Part shown: positions 20,001-30,898 of the stretch, in pieces
Numbering within the stretch: position 1 is the first letter of the stretch
How the letters are laid out: each line of letters starts with the position of its first letter
Origin: Strigamia acuminata
Lineage: Eukaryota; Arthropoda; Chilopoda; Geophilomorpha; Linotaeniidae
Length of the DNA stretch: 64,000 bases
Assembly (NCBI GenBank): GCA_949358305.1
Contig: OX442315.1
Location: forward strand, 5,543,875 to 5,607,874
Direction: 5' to 3'
Position numbers and translations under genes: made by a program
Notes under the pieces: model-generated
Database searches by the model: none
The model's input: only the letters and a program-made list of their open reading frames with translations
Told to the model about the DNA's origin: nothing

Positions 20001-21699
20001 AATGTGGCTGTATATTATGTGGCGCCATCGGTGGCAAAATGGATAAGTGTCCACGTTATCCTTGGTTCATGGTGCAATGAATTACCTGTATCTTTAGTCA
20101 CCGCATCTAAAATCAAGTATTCGTTAATCAATTTATTTATCGACAATCTTTTGAATTGATTTTTATGTAAATACAATTTTACCCGTTTGATATTTTAAGC
20201 GCATCTCAAAAAATTCCATTCTTCGCTGCTGTTCTTCTAAAGTTAACTCCATTGAACCTAAAAACATCATTCAATTAAAAACGTTTCTTTAAAATCGAAC
20301 ATTCGGTCGATTTTTTGCGCTTACTTAGCTTTGATTTGAGATCACTTATCTTCTTTTTGTAAGAATTAATTTCCTTTTCTTGCTTTTCTGAAGTTTGCTT
20401 CAAATTATCTATTCAAATAAAATTATACAACTCCAGCACTAACAACATCAATCGATTCAGTTTCACCTAAAAGAACTTTCATTTCCTTGCAGCACTCGTT
20501 CTGTTTTCATCAAAATTTAAATAAAAGTGATGTTTTTTTTATTAATATTTTCGAATCTACCGATACCTGACCACTGCTGCTTCCTGCACTTTTTAGCGAA
20601 ATTGAATTTGTCAACGTGGATGCATTACTCGATTGCTAAAACACAATAAAGTTACACAAACATTTCTGTTTGTTTATATAATTGTTTTACCTCGGTTTGA
20701 AGTGGCAGCAATATCTTCATCATCAACTCGGCGTGAGAATTCCCACTTTCGTGTTTTTCAACTTCCGATTGATTTCCCTGCAACGTTTTGATTTTAGAAT
20801 AATTTTTATTTTAGTTGGGATGTCTGCGCACCTGAAATGCACAACCGATTGGCAAAAACTTGCACTGGCGTAAACTACGAAGACATTCTTGCACATGGCT
20901 ACCCATCTATCCAAAATAAAAGTTTAATATTCTCTTCCGAAGAAGTATTTTGAGTTGTGTATACTCACCGTGCTGCGAATAAATTTGCCGTTACATAAAT
21001 TGCAGTGAATAGGTAACTTGTCACAACTCTCTTTATGACTCTGACAAACAAAAAGAAATAAATGTTTGTTCGTATCACTTATTTAAATGACAATTTTTGG
21101 CAGAAATGCTATTTTTCTTTTTAACAAAAATTACTTCAATCTTGTCCACATCGATCACACAGTTGCAATAACTGCAATGCCCTTCCTCTGATTGACTGTC
21201 CCCGTCAGTTTTTTCCTGAGGAAATAATAACAATTATGAATAAAATTCGAATTTCCACATCCCTAAACAACAGAATAAATAGCCCAGTAAAATCTGTTGC
21301 ATTAAATTAAAGCCTGGGTTATTATTTTGTCAATATTAAACATACCATTGTATTGGCACCAACACCACAATGTTGGCAAATGTCACCACTAAGTTGCTCC
21401 GTGAGAATAGAACTCTTCGAACCACATCTAAAGAGATAAGAAAATAATTTATTTATTTATAAACAGAATTTACAAACGAGTTGTGCTCAAATCACAAACT
21501 TGAGCTCGGATTGATCGGTTAGTTGTTCCACTGCTAACGAAAAGTCCGGCCACTAATTACTCTCGGTTATTAATAAGTGCTAGGCAGCAAACCGAGCAAT
21601 AAACTCATCCACCGATAGATTGCTCATGGCTAGATAAATTTTTAAACTACGTGAAGCAATTTTCACTTACTTGACACACGTGAAGACTTCTGGATCCAT
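17049..21699 (-). CDS. TRAF-like gene T2 with a poly-aspartate MATH loop
   Basis: Minus-strand multi-exon gene. Exon 1 is 21671-21699 (MDPEVFTCV). It is followed by RING-like CGSKSSILTEQ...CQHCG (about 21345-21427), zinc-finger exons CSYCNCVID, CDKLPIHCNLCNGKF and CLRSLRQCKF, and coiled-coil exons. Two 21-nt exons are seen, at 18585-18605 and near 20088-20108. A linker exon lies near 18230-18285. The last exon (17049-17678) encodes MATH: FEYIWKIKKFGYL at the start, then FIRLDEIKRKYFVND and a stop. Between the MATH strands, where paralogues have a loop of about 12 residues (PNG..GTH), T2 has about 30 Asp residues broken by Tyr, encoded by GAT/GAC repeats. Introns carry several MITEs and minisatellites. 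The reading frame is open throughout the exons I could join. Confidence 0.7.
17391..17511 (-). repeat. GAT/GAC trinucleotide repeat inside the T2 MATH coding exon
   Basis: An imperfect run of ATC/GTC triplets (plus strand) encodes an Asp tract with occasional Tyr. It stays in frame. Opposite-strand frames through it give Val/Ile-rich peptides that are artefacts of the repeat. Confidence 0.9.
17725..18200. repeat. 20-bp minisatellite and degenerate continuation in T2
   Basis: About ten near-perfect copies of ATGGTTGAAAATTTGCAAAA (to about 17930) grade into degenerate units of the type TCTCAAAATTTGCCAAAAATG up to 18200. It lies in the intron just upstream, in gene sense, of the MATH exon. Long ORFs across it are repeat artefacts. 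Confidence 0.9.
18419..18552. mobile_element. 134-bp MITE in a T2 intron
   Basis: The ends TACCGCAAAGCTTCAAAT and ATTTGAAGCTTTACGGTA are inverted repeats with one mismatch. The interior contains an (AAAT)n run. It has no coding capacity. Confidence 0.6.
18921..19857. mobile_element. Inverted-repeat element carrying a 20-bp satellite, in a T2 intron
   Basis: The left end starts CAGTGTTTCCC. A segment ATTAAAGCTGCTATTTTT near 18964 is inverted at 19831-19854. Between them are Gly-free AT-rich DNA with CCGCAAT motifs and a long satellite array. The termini suggest a non-autonomous hAT-like element, but the right end abuts another MITE, so the boundaries are uncertain. Confidence 0.45.
19162..19714. 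repeat. Satellite array, 20-bp unit, about 27 copies
   Basis: The unit is TTTCATTTTTTGGACAAAAA, with GGACC or GGACG variants at the ends and almost no variation in the middle, a sign of recent expansion. A 263-codon plus-strand ORF across it is a by-product of 60-bp periodicity, not a gene. The unit resembles the satellite inside the piggyBac-like MITE at 54.8 kb. Confidence 0.95.
19859..20067. mobile_element. MITE next to the satellite element in T2
   Basis: Inverted ends of about 26 bp (AACCAAGGATAAC.TGGACAC) at 19859-19884 and 20042-20067, with two mismatches. No ORF of note. Confidence 0.55.
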
Positions 21700-21753
21700 C
21701 GCGACTGAACGGAGACAAGTTGAATCGTGCCTAACTGCAACTGAAGTCTACTA

Positions 21754-21797
21754 CTAGGAATGTGCACTCGATGAATTAGCACCTGGCGTGTGTTACC
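21754..21797 (-). promoter_or_regulatory. Conserved upstream module of T2
   Basis: The copy of the module described at T0, 55 bp upstream of the T2 ATG; core GTGCACTCGATGAATTAGC, then ACCTGGCGTGTG. Confidence 0.5.
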
Positions 21798-22790
21798 AAA
21801 ATTTCGGATCGGTCTCTCGATGCAAGATATATTTATTACTGTTAAAGATATTATAAAATACCCATGACTCTTAAACAAAACAGAAATAAATGGTTAATTT
21901 TCAAGAATTTTGTCTTGTTTTATTTTTATTCAAACTTTACGATCAAATGGAGTCAACAACAGCACCGAGTTGACGGTAAGCGTATTTACGATATTTCTTA
22001 ATTATAAGCGTTAGAGTGTAACTAAAAGTTATTAGCTGGAGGTAAATGGAGACCAAATGAATTAGTTGTGACAAGGGAGGATGTGGTGGGTCCTGTTAAA
22101 CCTCCAATTACACGAGTGAATGCTATCGGCTTTCACTCGTTCAGCCGAGATTACATTCACTCTTTGTAATCTCCGGCTAAACAGGAGACTTGAAAGGTAA
22201 CTTTTTTCCATAGGATAAAAATAAAAATGTTTTGGAAAAAACAAGTTTAACAATTTTTCAGTTTAATCATTTTTTATTTTATGAAATTATTTTGGAATCG
22301 GTCTGTTTAGGACTGATTCTTGAAAAGCATTGTGGTTGACAATAGTTTTGTTGTAGAACCTCGCGAATGTTTGTTCGGAGGTCCAACCGGCAACACCTAA
22401 TATTTGTTGCACCGGAATAACACTTCTTTTGAACGATCTGCTACTACATACAATTAGTGTGCAGATGGCTTCAAAAAAGTTCTTGAACTGAATAAATACT
22501 TATAGTTCTGGTAAATATGTTTACCATTTTGTTGCTGTGCTCGAGTCACTACAGCAATTTGGTTAATCTTGACATTCAGATGATTTATGTATTACATAAA
22601 TTATTATAAGAATTTATATATTATTACAAGTATTATATATTATTATTAAATATTATTATAAGTATTATATATTATTATTATAAAAAAATTATATATTATT
22701 ATTATAAAAAAATTATATATTATTATTATTATTATATATTATTATAAGTAATCTAAGATACATAGAGCACTAAAAATTGGACAATTGTTT
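21798..22790. other. Spacer between T2 and T3
   Basis: No gene is visible. It contains a hairpin at about 22138-22175 (GCCGAGATTACA with TGTAATCTCCGGC), a TTA/TAT-rich low-complexity tract at 22590-22745, and a 3'-flank segment shared with T4 and T5 (TTAATCTTGACATTCAGATG), which marks the duplication unit of the array. Confidence 0.5.
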
Positions 22791-25700
22791 TCAAGCAGTA
22801 ACATCTAAATCTAGTTTCAAAAACATTGTGTCATCGACTAAATACAATGGTTTAATTTCATCTAAACGAATAAATTCTGAGTATCCAAATGCAGAGTTTT
22901 CCGCATTCGTTGGTCTGTTAAAACAATCTCTACATTTGATTACGTCAGAGTATATTGTTTGAGAATAATGAGTTGTGTGTGTCGATTGATCCATCAAGGT
23001 AAGTTTTGCTTGAAACTGTACAGGCCAATCAAGTATTGCATCATTTTGACCTTTCATCACTTGAAGAAAAACACATAAGTGAGTTCCCTTTCTCTTTCCA
23101 TAGCCGTTTGGATAAAGCATTAGTCGCATTTTATAACCACTCTTCTTGGTATTAAAAGGATTGCTATAAATGTAGTCTTGCTTCCCCGATATTGCGTCTT
23201 GACGAACCTTTGCAAAATTATTAACTTTCCAGATGTATTCGAAGGTCGGAACAGTTGCCCGTATGTTGTTCAAATCTATTTCTATTATCTCGAATAAACA
23301 AGTGAATTCCTCCCGTATGTTGTTCAAATCCATTTCCATTCGATCTAATGAACAAGTGATATTCGTTAAAAATTAGTCACAAATATTCGCTGGCATAAGG
23401 ACAAAGAATGTATGTTGGTATTTTCTTGGATTTAATCGACAAACCCTGGATTTTTATGCGGCAAAATGAGAATTTTTATAAAAAAAAATCAAGATTTTTA
23501 TGAGAAAATAATCAGAATTTTTATGAGAAACAATCAGGATTTTTATAAAAAAAAAATCAGGATTTTTATAAGAAAAAATCAGGATTTTTATAAGAAAAAA
23601 TCTGGATTAAATGCGATAAAACTTATAAACTCACCTTTTCCTTTCACATGATTATCTTCAATCTCATTTAGTTTTCTGACCACAGCATCTGGCAATTAAA
23701 ATCAATTAAAAATAAATCGACTTTTTATGAATTATTAATTTTACCAATCGTGTCACTCATCAGACGTTTCTTCTCCTCGGCTGAAACAAACAAGTTTTTA
23801 TTTTATTCTTTTTGTCTTACGTCTTAAACCAAATAAACACCTATTCTTACCAACAGCTTTAGTCAACTCATCTAAAACCAAATCAAATCTATATTAAAAC
23901 AGCAATAAAAAAATTAGTAAAGATTTGAATCACTTACTGTTGGCCGTCATCACAATAGTCAGAGTTTTTTCGTAGTTTTCTATATTTTCGCACTGTTCAG
24001 TTTGCCGCTTAACCAGAATTTCTAAAATAATTCATATTTTAGGGTTAATCACCTCAAAGTAGTTAAAACTAGCTTTACCAATTGTTTTTTCCATCGTCTT
24101 AATTTTATGGTTAATTTCTTTTTTGTCTTTAGCTGAAATTTGTTCAGTACCACATTTATTACCGACACCTTTTTGAATTACGACAATTTACCTACGCACG
24201 ATTTGACGTCTTCTTCCAGATTTTGCATTTGTTTTGACAGCTCATCAAACATTTCCTTTATTGAACCTAAAGACAGCATTCAATTAACAAAAATGGCTTT
24301 TTATTTTCCAGTGTTGTACCTAGTTCACTAAATTGGGAACGCGTTCACGTTCACTTAAGGTTTTTCCAAAGTGAACTACATAGTTCAAGTTCATGTACTT
24401 GAATCAAAAGTTCACGTTCATTTTTTATTATTTTTTAAAAATAAATTGAATTTTTTTTTTTATATTTTGTGGTTTGCAGATGGAAAAAAAACATTTTTTT
24501 TAGTAAAGCAGTCGTTTTCATTGCTTTTAATGGCTAAAATGGCTGTTTTCAACGTTTTCGTAGTAAAAATTGATCAAAATAAACCTTTTGATGATGAAAA
24601 CGTCATCAAAACATTTAAAACCGATGCAAAATGTTACGTTTTTGTGACGTTTTCATCATCAAACATGGTGAACGTGAACTTCGTTCAAGTTCCTTCTTAA
24701 AACTGAACTTAGTTCGAATTTTCGTTTTTTCGTAGAAGTGAACTAGTTCACAACATGAACGAAGTTTGTGAACAGGAACTATTTATTAGTTTGCGTTCGA
24801 TACAAACACTCCCCATTTTCATTCATTCCGGTATTTTCGAACGATTAAAATCAGACAAAAATAAAAATACTAATTTACCATAATTATCTCCCAGGTGGTC
24901 TATCTTGCTACTTTCTTCACTTTGCTTCAAGTGGAGATCTTTCATTTCTTTTTCTTGTTTATCTGACAATCAAAATTATACACCTCCATATAAAAAATCC
25001 CACAATAAACGTTTTACCTTGAATAACTTGGAGCTTTCTCAAGCACTCTTCCTGTTTTTACGAAAATTTGGATAACGCTAAAGAATTTATCGCATATATT
25101 GATGGTCGTACCTGAATACTATTAACTGCGAAATTCAGCGACGTAAGTTTGTTCAACGAATGCGCCAGCGTGGATGCATTACGCGATTGCTGAAACAAAA
25201 CTAAGTTATACAAAAAATTCCAATTTTAATGCAATTATTCAACCTCAGCTTTAAGCGTCAGCAGTAACTTCATCGTAAACTCGTTATGAGAATTACAACT
25301 TTCATGTTTTTCAACTTCCAATTGATTTCCCTGCAATGACATTTTAGAATAATTATCATTTCAGTTGGGATATGTGCACACCTGGAACGGACAACCGATC
25401 GGCGAAAACTTGCACTGGCACAAACTACGGACACATTCTTGCACGTGTTTACTCATCTGTTGGAAATCAAAGTTTAGTACAAGTATTGTTTATCTAAATT
25501 CTATTTGAGTTGACTCACCAAGCGACGAATGAATTTGGCATTACAAACACTGCAGTAGATTGGATACATTTCGCAACTGTCATTGTGGCTCTGTCGAGCA
25601 AAATGAATAAAAAATATCGATATTAATTTAATCATTAAATATTTGATATTTTCATTACTTCGATCTTGTTTGGATCGATCACACTGTTGCAATATCTACA

Positions 25701-26248
25701 ATGTCCTTCCACTGATTGGGTGTCACCACCAGCTTTTTCCTGAGAAAATAATTACAATTCATGAATAAAAATTTGAAATTTTACTACCGTAATAATAGAC
25801 TAATAGCCCAGCAACATCTGATTAAAATTCTAATGCACTTATTTGTCACCTGGGTCTAAATAGAAGCCTGGGCTATTAATTTTATGAACATTTTATTTTA
25901 TACTTACAAGTGTAGGCCTGCTAAAATCTGTTTTGGCACCACACCCCTGACAGAAGATGTGACTACTAGGTTGTTCCTTGGGAATAACAGTCTTCAAACC
26001 ACATCTTTGGATAAAATACAAAGAATAAATAACTAAATACAAATAATTTACAAATCAAGATGTATTCAAATCAAAAACTTGTGCTCAGATTGATCGGTTA
26101 GTCGTTCCACTGCTAACGGTTATTAGTAAATGATGAAGGCAACAGACCAAGCAATGAAATCATTCACAGATGTTTTGCTAGATGGATCTTTTAAACTAAG
26201 TTGAACTATTTCCACTTACTTCATACACATGAAGACTTTTGGATCCAT
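22791..26248 (-). CDS. TRAF-like gene T3
   Basis: The best-preserved copy. Exon 1 is 26220-26248 (MDPKVFMCM). Then: RING-like about 25915-26006 (CGLKTVIPKEQ...HIFCQGCG), zinc-finger exons CRYCNSVID, CEMYPIYCSVCNAKF and CVRSLCQCKFSPIGC, a heptad-rich set of exons (including EMFDELSKQMQNLEED and EKEMKDLHLKQSEE), a 21-nt microexon 23851-23871, 23745-23780, a 54-nt linker exon 23635-23688, and the MATH exon 22791-23343 with FEYIWKVNNFAKV, KGTHLCVFLQVMKG and a stop. The start of the MATH exon has a 51-bp tandem duplication that also copies the splice acceptor. A hAT-type MITE and a minisatellite lie in introns. By family it is a cytoplasmic adaptor that trimerises through the coiled coil; the receptors are unknown. 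Confidence 0.75.
23466..23610. repeat. 22-bp minisatellite in the T3 intron before MATH
   Basis: About six copies of a unit close to ATCAGGATTTTTATAAGAAAAA. It lies in the intron directly upstream of the MATH exon, as in T2 and T4. Confidence 0.85.
24309..24812. mobile_element. hAT-type MITE, copy 1
   Basis: Starts CAGTGTTGTACC and ends with a degenerate inverse. The interior is nearly the same as the 46491-47047 copy. Possible 8-bp target duplication, ttattttc against ccattttc. The interior repeats GTTCAC/GTGAAC motifs. Its 109-codon ORF is not supported as a gene. Confidence 0.65.
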
Positions 26249-26741
26249 AGAGACCGAACGGAAACAAGTTGCCGCTACGACTAGGAATGTGCACTCGATG
26301 AATTAGCACCTGGTGTGTGCCACCGAAATGTCGTATTTCTCGATACAAAACTTTTATATCGAGAAATACGATTATTGTAAAAAAACAGATTCATCCAAAG
26401 CAAAGATACATATCACATTACTGTAAAAAAAATACAAGGTATCCATGTTTCTTGTTGAGATTATTTGTGGATGGAGGTCTCGATGGCGGTTGATTGCATT
26501 ACACTTGTACACCACCTGACGGTGACGCACCGAACAATATCACCAACAAAAATAAGTGGACAATTTTTCAGAATTTAATCCAGTTCTATTTTTATTCAAA
26601 CTTACGATCAAATAAAATTATGCGTGGAGATTTTAATGCTGAGCTCAAGTTACTACAGCCATTCGGTTAATCTTGACATTCAGATGATTTATTTATTACA
26701 ATAGCAAAATATACAGAACACTGAAAATTGGACAATTGTTT
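26249..26741. other. Spacer between T3 and T4, with the T3 upstream module
   Basis: The conserved module lies at 26281-26325 (GTGCACTCGATGAATTAGC, then ACCTGGTGTGTG). A short inverted pair around 26330-26370 repeats TCGATATAAAAG-like sequence. The block ACCTGACGGTGACGCACC near 26515 recurs at 30645 as part of the duplicated unit. No gene. Confidence 0.5.
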
Positions 26742-29700
26742 TCAACTAATAACATCTAAATCTAGTTTCAAAAACATTGTGTCATCTACTACATATTTTG
26801 GTTCAATTTCATACAAATGAATAAATTGTGAGTGTCCACATGCACGGTTTTCCGTATTCGTTGGTCTGTCAAAACAAACGCTACCGCTATGTTCGAATAT
26901 GTCAGAGTTCATTGTTCGAGAATAATGAATTGTGTGTGACAATTGGTCCATCAAGCTAACTTTTGCAGTATATTGCATAGGCCAATGAAGTATCGCATCT
27001 TTTGGACCTTTCATCACTTGAAGACAAACAGATAAGTGAGTTCCCTTTCCCAATAGTGTGCCATTTGGATATAGCAGTAGTCGCATTTTATAACCGTTCT
27101 TCTTGGTATTAAAAGGGTTGCTATAAATGCAGTTTTGCTTCCCCGACATTGCATCTCGACGAAGGTTTGCAAAATTATTAACTTTCCAGATATATTCGAA
27201 GGACGAAACAGTTGCCCGTATATTGTTCAAATCCATTTCCATTAAATCTAAAGAACAAGTGAAATTCGTTAAAAATTATAGTTACAAATTTTTGCTGGCG
27301 AGGGCGAACGAATACACGTTGGTATTTTTTTGGATTTGTTCGACAAACCCTGGGATAAAATCAGATTTATTATAAGAAAAAACATCAGGATTTTAATAAG
27401 AAAAAAATCAGGATTTTAATCAGAAAAAAATCAGGATTTTAATCAGAAAAAAATCAGGATTTTAATCAGATAAAATCAGTATTTTTATATAAAAAAAATC
27501 AGTATTTTTATATAAAAAAAATCAGTATTTTTATATAAAAAAAATCAGTATTTTTATATAAAAAAATCAGTATTTTTATATAAAAAAAATCAGTATTTTT
27601 ATATAAAAAAAATCAGTATTTTTATATAAAAAAAATCAGTATTTTTATATAAAAAAAATCAGTATTTTTATATAAAAAAAATCAGTATTTTTATATAAAA
27701 AAAATCAGTATTTTTATATAAAAAAAATCAGTATTTTTATATAAAAAAAATCAGTATTTTTATATAAAAAAAATCAGTATTTTTATATAAAAAAAATCAG
27801 AATTTATATGAGAAAAAATCTGGATTAAATGCGATAAAACTTATCAACTCACCTTTGTCTTTCACATGATTATCTTCAATCTCATTTAGTTTTCTAACTA
27901 CAGCATCTGACAATTAAAATCAACAACGAACAAGTGAAATTTGTTAAAAATTAGTCACAAATTTTAGCTGGCAAAATGTATGTTGGTATTTTTTTGGATT
28001 TATTTGACAAAACCTGGATTTTTATGCGACAAAATCAGAATTTTTATAAGAAAAAATAAGGATTTTTATAAGATAAAATAAAGATTTTTATAAGAAAAAA
28101 TAAGGATTTTTATAAGAAAAAATAAGGATTTTTATAAGAAAAAATAAGGATTTTTATAAGAAAAAATAAGGATTTTTATAAGAAAAAATAAGGATTTTTA
28201 TAAGATAAAATAAGGATTTTTATAAGAAAAAATAAGGATTTTTATAAGAAAAAATCAGAATCTTTATAAAGAAAAATCAGGGTTTTTATAAGAAAAAATC
28301 AGGATTAAATGCGATAGAACTTATGAACTCACCTTTGCCTTTCACATGATTTTCTTCAATCTCATTTAGTTTTTTGACCACAGCATCTGACAATTAAAAT
28401 CAATTAAAAATAAATCACTATACGATTTTTATAAATTAATTCTACCGATCTTGTCGCTAAGATTATTCTTCTCCTCGGCTGAAACAAACGAGTTTTCATT
28501 TAATTCTTTTGGTCTTTATACGTGTTATAACCGAACAAAAAAACTAAACTTACCCACAGCTTTAACCAAATCATCTAAAACAAAACCAACTCTGTATTAA
28601 AACAACAATCAAATAATCATTAAAGGATTCAATCACTTACTGTTGGCCGTCATCACAATAGTCAGAGTTTTTTCGTAGTTTTCTATATTGTCGCACTGTT
28701 CAGTTTGCCGCTTAATCAGTATTTCTAAAATATTTCATATTTTAGAGTTAATCACCGCAAGATAGTTCATATTAGTTTTACCGATTGTTTTTTGCAGCGT
28801 CTTATTCCAATGCTCAACTTCATTTTTGTCTTCGGCTAAAATTTGCGATGACAGTTCGTCTATCTTGCTACTTTGTTCACTTTGCTTCAAGTGCAGATCT
28901 TTCATTTCTTTTTCTTGTTTTTCTGACAATCAAATTTATACACCTCCATAAAAAATATCCTGCATTAAACTTTTTACCTTGAATTATTTTCATTTTTCGC
29001 GAGGACTCTTCCTGTTTTTACGAAAATTTGAATAAAGCTAAACAATTTATCGCATATATTGATGTCGTACCTGAATACTATTAACTGCGAAATTCAGCGA
29101 CGTAAGTTTGTTCAACGAATGCGCCAGCGTGGAAGCATTACGCGATTGCTGAAACAAAAATAAGTTATACAAAAAATTCCTCTTTTAATGCAATTATTCA
29201 ACCTCAATTTTAAGTGTCAGCAGTAACTTCATCATCAACTCAATATGAGAATTCCCACTTTCGTGTTTTTCAACTTCCAATTGATTTCCCTGCAATGTTT
29301 TGACATTGTAGAATAATTATAATTTCAGTTGAGTCATGTGCACACCTGAAACGGACAACCGATCAGCGAAAACTTGCACTGGCGTAAACTACAGACACAT
29401 TTCTGCACATGGCTGCTCATCTGTTTGAAATAAAAATTAAGCATTCTTAATGCAAATTCCAAGTTTAGTGGACTCACCATGCGACGAATAAATTTGCCAT
29501 TACAAAAACTGCAGTAGATTGGATACATCTCGCAACTGTCATTGTGGCTCTATTGAGCAAAATGAATAAGAAATACTAATATTAATTTAATCATCAAATA
29601 TTTGATACTCCATATTATAATTACTTCCATCTTATTTAGATCGATCACACTGTTGCAGTATCTACAATGTCCTTCCTCCGATTGGGTGACACCACCAGTT

Positions 29701-30176
29701 TTTTCCTGAGAAAATAATTACAACTTATGAATAGAAATTTGAAATTCCAAATAAAATTCTAGTGCACTCATTTGTCACCAGGGTCTAAATAGAAGTGTGC
29801 GCCGTTAATTTTATGAACACTTTATTGTATACTTACAAGTGTTGGCCTGCTGAGATCTGTTTTGGCACCACATCCCTGACAGAAGATACGTTGTTCCTTG
29901 GTAATAACATTCTTCAAACCACATCTTTGTATAAAATAGAAAAAATAAATAACTAAATACAAATAATTTACAAATCAAGTTGTATTAAAAACAGAAACTT
30001 GAGCTAAGATTGATCGGTTAATCGTTCCACTGCTAACGGCAAATCCGGCCACTTATTACTTGCTCGGCAACAAACCAAGCAATGAAATCATCTATTGATG
30101 TTTTGCTAGATTGATTTTTTAAACTAAGTTCAGCGATTTCCACTTACTTGATACGTGTGAAGACTTCTGGATTCAT
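26742..30176 (-). CDS. TRAF-like gene T4
   Basis: Closely related to T3. Exon 1 is 30148-30176 (MNPEVFTRI: the Cys of CVK is replaced by Arg). The RING-like exon is shortened (CGLKNVITKEQ then IFCQGCG). Zinc-finger exons CRYCNSVID, CEMYPIYCSFCNGKF and CVCSLRQCKF follow. Two coiled-coil exons that are separate in T3 are fused here into one reading frame (28779 to about 28926, SSKIDELSSQILAEDKNE), with an exon between them lost. The microexon is 28554-28574. The 54-nt linker exon is present twice (28333-28386 and 27853-27906), each followed by its own minisatellite. MATH exon 26742-27247: FEYIWKVNNFANL, KGTHLSVCLQVMKG, stop. Exon phases allow an open frame with both linker copies. Confidence 0.7.
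27365..27810. repeat. 22-bp minisatellite, about 19 copies, in the T4 intron before MATH
   Basis: The left part uses ATCAGGATTTTAATCAGAAAAA. The right part is a near-perfect array of TCAGTATTTTTATATAAAAAAA. The two sub-arrays show sequential amplification of variant units. Confidence 0.9.
28015..28320. repeat. 22-bp minisatellite, about 13 copies, second T4 array
   Basis: The unit is AAGGATTTTTATAAGAAAAAAT or close. It accompanies the second copy of the 54-nt linker exon, so exon and array were duplicated together and then diverged. Confidence 0.9.
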
Positions 30177-30258
30177 AGAGACTAAACGGAGACAAGTTGA
30201 ATCGTGCCGAACGGCAACTAAAGTTTCCGACTCTCGTGCGATTAGAGTATTCAAGTAG

Positions 30259-30469
30259 CCTTGGTTTGCGCCCGGTATCTTGATACAAAATTCGTACTGC
30301 GCATCCCGTTCTGCGCAGACGTTTTACTAATTCCAGTCGTTATTTAGCAGTATTAAGCGTAATATTACGGTTTTTACTGCAAAATAACAACTGGAATTAG
30401 AAAATCGTCTGCGCAGAATGGGATGCGCACTACGAATTTAGTATCAGGATACCGGACGCGAACTGTAGG
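30259..30469. mobile_element. Foldback element upstream of T4
   Basis: Arms of about 80 bp are near-perfect inverted copies (outer CGCCCGGTATCTTGAT against ATCAGGATACCGGACGCG). Only about 40 bp lie between them. It sits between the T4 first exon and its conserved upstream module, a place where T2 and T3 have no insertion. Confidence 0.7.
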
Positions 30470-30508
30470 AATGTGCACTTGATAAATTAGCATCTGGCGT
30501 GTGCTACC
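30466..30508 (-). promoter_or_regulatory. Conserved upstream module of T4, displaced by a foldback
   Basis: Core GTGCACTTGATAAATTAGC, then ATCTGGCGTGTG. In T2 and T3 the module is about 35-55 bp from the ATG. Here the foldback pushes it to about 290 bp. Confidence 0.45.
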
Positions 30509-30898
30509 GAAATATCGTATTTCTCGATACAAAACAGATACATCGAAAGTAAAGATAGCTATTACTGTAAAAAAGATTTCAAGTATCCATGACTTTTGTT
30601 GAGATTATTTGTGGATGGCGGTTTATTGCATTACCCTTGTACGCCACCTGACGGTGACGCACCGAACAATATCACCAACAAAAATAAATGAACAATTTTT
30701 CAGAATTTAGTCCAGTTCTATTTTTATTCACAAACTTTACGATCAAATAGAATTTCGCGTGGAGATTTTCTTGCTGTGCTCAAGTTAGTATAGAAATTTT
30801 GTTAACTTTAACATTCGGTTGATTTATTTATTTATTAGACAGAAAAATACATCAGTGTGTCAAGTTGGAGTAAACCATTCAAAAGTGGACAATTGTTT
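30509..30898. other. Spacer between T4 and T5
   Basis: Carries the flank shared with the T3-T4 spacer (ACCTGACGGTGACGCACC and neighbouring sequence), consistent with unit-by-unit tandem duplication. No gene. Confidence 0.5.

Noticed and set aside
24371-24700. 109-codon ORF in the hAT-type MITE
   Set aside because: The matching frame in the copy at 46.5 kb is shorter and differs; no domain.
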